The notes beneath the pieces were generated by a model. It was not told where the DNA came from. It was given only the letters and a program-made list of their open reading frames with translations, and searched no databases. From positions 1 through 64,000 of the forward strand of contig CANQJL010000007.1 in assembly GCA_947624245.1 (NCBI GenBank): a stretch of 64,000 bases of DNA, given 5' to 3'. Positions 60,955 to 64,000 of the stretch are shown one piece after another (within the stretch, counting starts at the first letter, position 1; every line of letters starts with the position of its first letter). A program made the translations under genes and the position numbers. Origin of the DNA: an uncultured Acetatifactor sp. Its GTDB lineage: Bacteria; Bacillota; Clostridia; Lachnospirales; Lachnospiraceae.

Positions 60955-62297
60955 ACATAACAGTCGCATTGAAAATAATTTATGAGAAGCTTCCTGAAAC
61001 AGTAAAAGTCGTTTTTGCACCGATTATCCGAAGAAGTATGATTAGGAATAAAGTTTTCGTAGATCAGTACGCTGAATTGATAAGAGCAGACAATCTGGGA
61101 AATAGTGAATTAAGCGCTCTTCAATTCGAAAAGCTAAAAGAAATCTGTGTTTTTGCATATGAAAATACAAGATATTATCGTGATTTGTTTGATAATAATG
61201 GCTTTGACTGTTATAAATTTAGTTCATTTTCTGAATTTAAACAGAAAGTGCCAATTTTGACAAAAGATACTTTACTTGATAATTACGATGATATCAATGC
61301 TCAAAGCATTCATGATTTCTATCCTGCCAGTACTGGAGGTTCTACAGGGAAAAGGGTTGTAATAAATAATGCACCTGATTGTTTTTATCGTGAGAATGCT
61401 TTTTTGTGCCATCACTATTTAAAGTTTGGAGACTATAATTACAAAAGGAGCAAAGTTGCTTATTTTGGTGGGTTAGGGTCGAGCTTGATTTCTGCAAGCC
61501 CTCTTTATAACATGATGAGGTATAACTCAAAACTAATTAATAGGGACACGGTCGGCAAAGTGATAAAAAGCTTGAATAAATTTAGACCAGATTTTATACA
61601 AGGGCTGCCTTCTGCAATTTATTTTTTTTGTAAGTTGCTGAATCAAAATTCCGATAAACTTGAGTTCCGATTAAAAGGTGTGATATTTGCTTCAGAAAAT
61701 ATTTATGAGAATCAACGTAGATTTATTGAAAATATACTTCATTGTAAGTCACTTGCTCATTATGGTCATACTGAAAGAGTTGTTTTCGCGGAAGAAAATA
61801 CTGATGCTGTTGGAAGACCGCAATATAAATTTAACAAGCTTTATGGTTATACAGAGATTGATTCGAACGATGGAACGATAATAGGTACAGGATTTATCAA
61901 TCCTAGAATGCCTCTTATCAGATATAAAACAGATGATTATGCAGAAAGATTAGATAATGGATTGTACCATATAGAGGGTCATAGGACGGCTGCAATGGTT
62001 GGAAAAAACGGAGAACATATATCGGCAGCTTCATTTGCTCACATGGATGAAGTATTTGATTGTATGGAAAGATTTCAGTTTGTACAGAATGAGCCTGGAG
62101 TTGTAGATTTAAATATTATTCCAAAACAAGATTTGAATCAAAATATTATGAAGAGAATACAAAAATCTCTTGACTCAAAATTCATGGGAAATATGACCGT
62201 AGAAATCCATGTAGTTGATGAAATTCAATTAAGTGCACGTGGAAAATATGCTCTCTTGATACAGAATATAAAAGAAGAGTCGGAATATCAGCATTAA
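60951..62297 (+). CDS. CapK-like adenylate-forming family protein, second copy
   Basis: 448 residues from TTG 60951; GGGAGGTG lies 6 bases upstream. It is a paralogue of the preceding protein: YPASTGGSTGKRVVINN, FIQGLPSAIYFFCKLLN, AHYGHTERVVFAEENT and LIRYKTDDYAERL, ending in GKYALLIQNIKEESEYQH. Its codon use is much more AT-rich than that of the first copy, so the pair is unlikely to be a recent duplication. TTGA overlaps the stop of the first copy, suggesting coupled translation. Confidence 0.8.
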   Translation: MNITVALKIIYEKLPETVKVVFAPIIRRSMIRNKVFVDQYAELIRADNLGNSELSALQFEKLKEICVFAYENTRYYRDLFDNNGFDCYKFSSFSEFKQKVPILTKDTLLDNYDDINAQSIHDFYPASTGGSTGKRVVINNAPDCFYRENAFLCHHYLKFGDYNYKRSKVAYFGGLGSSLISASPLYNMMRYNSKLINRDTVGKVIKSLNKFRPDFIQGLPSAIYFFCKLLNQNSDKLEFRLKGVIFASENIYENQRRFIENILHCKSLAHYGHTERVVFAEENTDAVGRPQYKFNKLYGYTEIDSNDGTIIGTGFINPRMPLIRYKTDDYAERLDNGLYHIEGHRTAAMVGKNGEHISAASFAHMDEVFDCMERFQFVQNEPGVVDLNIIPKQDLNQNIMKRIQKSLDSKFMGNMTVEIHVVDEIQLSARGKYALLIQNIKEESEYQH

Positions 62298-62329
62298 TCA
62301 TTATTATCGAAAGAGAGAGGAAGATAAAA

Positions 62330-62419
62330 ATGGAATTGTTCTTATCGATAGCTTTTGGGGCATGGTTCGTTTTCTCAGCACTGTTTTATGGTTACATGGT
62401 TAAACACGAGGGGAAATAA
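62330..62419 (+). CDS. Symporter small accessory protein, 29 residues
   Basis: MELFLSIAFGAWFVFSAL, then FYGYMVKHEGK: one membrane helix with a short basic/acidic tail. AGAGGAAG lies 6 bases before the ATG, and the symporter gene starts 3 bases after the stop. Tiny single-helix proteins of this sort are seen directly upstream of sodium:solute symporter genes in Clostridia and are thought to be accessory subunits. Too short for most gene finders. Confidence 0.65.
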   Translation: MELFLSIAFGAWFVFSALFYGYMVKHEGK

Positions 62420-62422
62420 AGT

Positions 62423-64000
62423 ATGTTTGTGTACACTATTGGCGTGGCGATAGCTTTAGTTTTGTTTATTGTAATTGGTCTTATAGCAGGACGGTCTGTA
62501 AAAGATACAAACGATTATTATGTTGCAGGTAGGAAAGCACCAGTTATTTTGGTTGTTGGATCCTTAATAGCCTCTTTTTTGAGTACAGGAGCATTTCTTG
62601 GTGATACAGGAGAAGTTTATAGTGGCTTCTTCATGGGAATTGTAATTGTTGGAATACTGCAAGCATCGGGTTATGTATATGGAGCAAATTTGTTTGGGAA
62701 ATACATTCGTAGGGCAGAAGTGAATACTGTTCCAGAGTATTTTGCGAAGAGATTTTCATCAAGGCGGCTTCAAATTTTAGCATCAATTACACTAATGTTT
62801 GCAGTAGCGGCGTATATGCTTTCGGCAATGCAGGGTGTTTCCACACTGATGACTTCAATTACTGGATTAGACTATAAAACTTGTGTGTTGATTGCATGGC
62901 TATCATTCACTGTTTTTACTGTTTATTCCGGTTCAAAAGGTGTATTGATTACAGATACAATTATGTTTTTAGTTTTCCTTGTAGCTGCAATTATTGGCAT
63001 TCCGTTTATTGTTGCTAAAGCCGGCGGATGGAATGAGGCTATTACATCATTGGCGCAATCAACAAGTCGTCCTGGCATTATAGCTTGGACAAATAATCTC
63101 GATTATATGTATCCTACAGGTATACAGAATCTTATTTGGGCGATTGTATATGGTGTTGTCTGGGCAATGGTTGTTATGGTAAGTCCTTGGCAAACCAGCA
63201 GATATTTGATGGCTAAAGATGAGCATACGGTTGTTCGATCTTCAATTTGGGCATCCATGGGTGTAGTAACGGTTACAACTGTCCTGTATTTTTCGGCTGC
63301 ATTTGTATACAAGATTAATCCTGATATTACAGATGGAAGCACTAGTATAATATGGGCAGCTATGAATTGTATGCCCGTGATTGTAGGAGTTATTATGCTG
63401 ACGGGTATTTTATCTGCAGGAATATCCTCTGCCTCAACGTTTCTTTCCTTGATAGGTTCATCCTTAACAAATGATATCCTTATAGATAGGAAAAAGCATG
63501 ATGCAAATCGGAATTTGATGATTTCCAGAATAGGGATGGCTATGGCGAGTGTTGTTGTTCTTATTCTCGCGTTCTTTAATCCGCCGCAGATTTTTTGGAT
63601 TATGTATTTCGGTGGTACGGTCATTGCATCAGCTTGGGGCGTGGTTGCAATAGTGAGTGTATGGTCTAAAAACATGAGTGAGAACGGCGCTTTTTGGGGA
63701 ATGTTACTCGGATTCCTAGGATGTGTAATACCGAAGACATACTCTTCTCTTAATGGCATAACCCTTCCAATTTATCTCGATCCGTTCTTTATAGGAATTG
63801 CAATGAGTATTATCGGAATTTTAATCGGAAGTAGAATAAAGAAGGCTAGTGTGCTTGAGGTCGCTGAATATGAAAAATTACATATTCGACCGGAATCTGA
63901 AAAAGATTCTGTGAAAGATAAAAAAACATTTAGCTTAATGTATATATATCTTGTGTTTGGAATATTGTTGGGAATGTTTTTTGTAGTTTTTTACGCTGTT
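62423..64000 (+). CDS. Sodium:solute symporter family protein (3' end outside window)
   Basis: The frame stays open for 526 codons to the window's right edge. The SSS pattern is clear: about 12 helices, RSVKDTNDYYVAGRKAP near the N-terminus, SLIASFLSTGAFLGDTGEVY (helix 2), YFAKRFSSRRLQ, a VYSGSKGVLITDTIMF block and GILSAGISSASTFLSLIGSS with the sodium-site serine/threonines. It imports an unknown solute with sodium. The gene is AT-rich like its upstream neighbour. Only a few residues may be missing. Confidence 0.87.
   Translation, partial: MFVYTIGVAIALVLFIVIGLIAGRSVKDTNDYYVAGRKAPVILVVGSLIASFLSTGAFLGDTGEVYSGFFMGIVIVGILQASGYVYGANLFGKYIRRAEVNTVPEYFAKRFSSRRLQILASITLMFAVAAYMLSAMQGVSTLMTSITGLDYKTCVLIAWLSFTVFTVYSGSKGVLITDTIMFLVFLVAAIIGIPFIVAKAGGWNEAITSLAQSTSRPGIIAWTNNLDYMYPTGIQNLIWAIVYGVVWAMVVMVSPWQTSRYLMAKDEHTVVRSSIWASMGVVTVTTVLYFSAAFVYKINPDITDGSTSIIWAAMNCMPVIVGVIMLTGILSAGISSASTFLSLIGSSLTNDILIDRKKHDANRNLMISRIGMAMASVVVLILAFFNPPQIFWIMYFGGTVIASAWGVVAIVSVWSKNMSENGAFWGMLLGFLGCVIPKTYSSLNGITLPIYLDPFFIGIAMSIIGILIGSRIKKASVLEVAEYEKLHIRPESEKDSVKDKKTFSLMYIYLVFGILLGMFFVVFYAV

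Overview
The window reads as a chromosomal segment of a Gram-positive gut-type anaerobe of the Clostridia, most likely the family Lachnospiraceae. The evidence is the SCIFF ribosomally synthesised peptide with its radical-SAM maturase, a class B sortase with an SPKTGD-type substrate, AGGAGG ribosome sites, several TTG/GTG starts, rubrerythrin, and a single-chain SecDF. Genus and species cannot be fixed from sequence reading alone. Base composition is moderately GC-rich from about 5 to 56 kb, lower at the left end, and falls clearly from 56.26 kb onward, most strongly after 60.95 kb.

1-7 kb is a decayed accessory region. It holds the tail of an ORF6N-type protein, a WYL regulator, an MmcQ-DUF3795 fusion, the C-terminal half of a GyrI-like protein, a frameshifted SUKH (SMI1/KNR4) gene, a 13-codon stub of an ECF sigma gene behind its apparent own promoter, an intact MqsR-like/MqsA-Panacea toxin-antitoxin pair, a cysteine-rich small protein, an HSL-type esterase, an AbiH C-terminal remnant and a probable type I toxin-antitoxin module (25-residue peptide plus antisense RNA).

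7-30 kb carries GH2 beta-galactosidase, tRNA-Pro(AGG), a chemoreceptor, rubrerythrin, a membrane spermidine-synthase-like protein, citrate synthase, an Mbeg1-like hydrolase converging on a class I amidotransferase, a YfhO-like protein, two lipoproteins, tRNA-Leu(AAG), a second type I toxin-antitoxin module with par-like architecture, small membrane and coiled-coil proteins, and a 1232-residue J-domain/TPR protein.

30-50 kb holds core functions: pstSCAB, a Na/Pi cotransporter with a PhoU-like tail, a CNNM/CBS membrane protein, the TIGR04086-scfA-scfB-secDF cluster, a zinc-ribbon membrane protein with an Asp/Tyr tail followed by an ABC-2 exporter, recJ, and a PfkB sugar kinase.

50.6-64 kb is a cell-surface/exopolysaccharide locus running rightward off the window. 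It contains class B sortase, its likely anchored substrate, an LCP ligase, a priming glycosylphosphotransferase, a Wzz-like protein fused to what looks like a dead BY-kinase domain, an AlgD-like nucleotide-sugar dehydrogenase, a heparinase II/III-like protein, two CapK-like proteins and a sodium:solute symporter with a 29-residue companion. Two near-identical tandem promoters with G8 and G7 tracts between -35 and -10 sit upstream of the sortase gene. They give 18 and 16 bp spacers, which suggests phase-variable control of the locus. Together with the two type I modules, these are the observations I regard as most worth following up.
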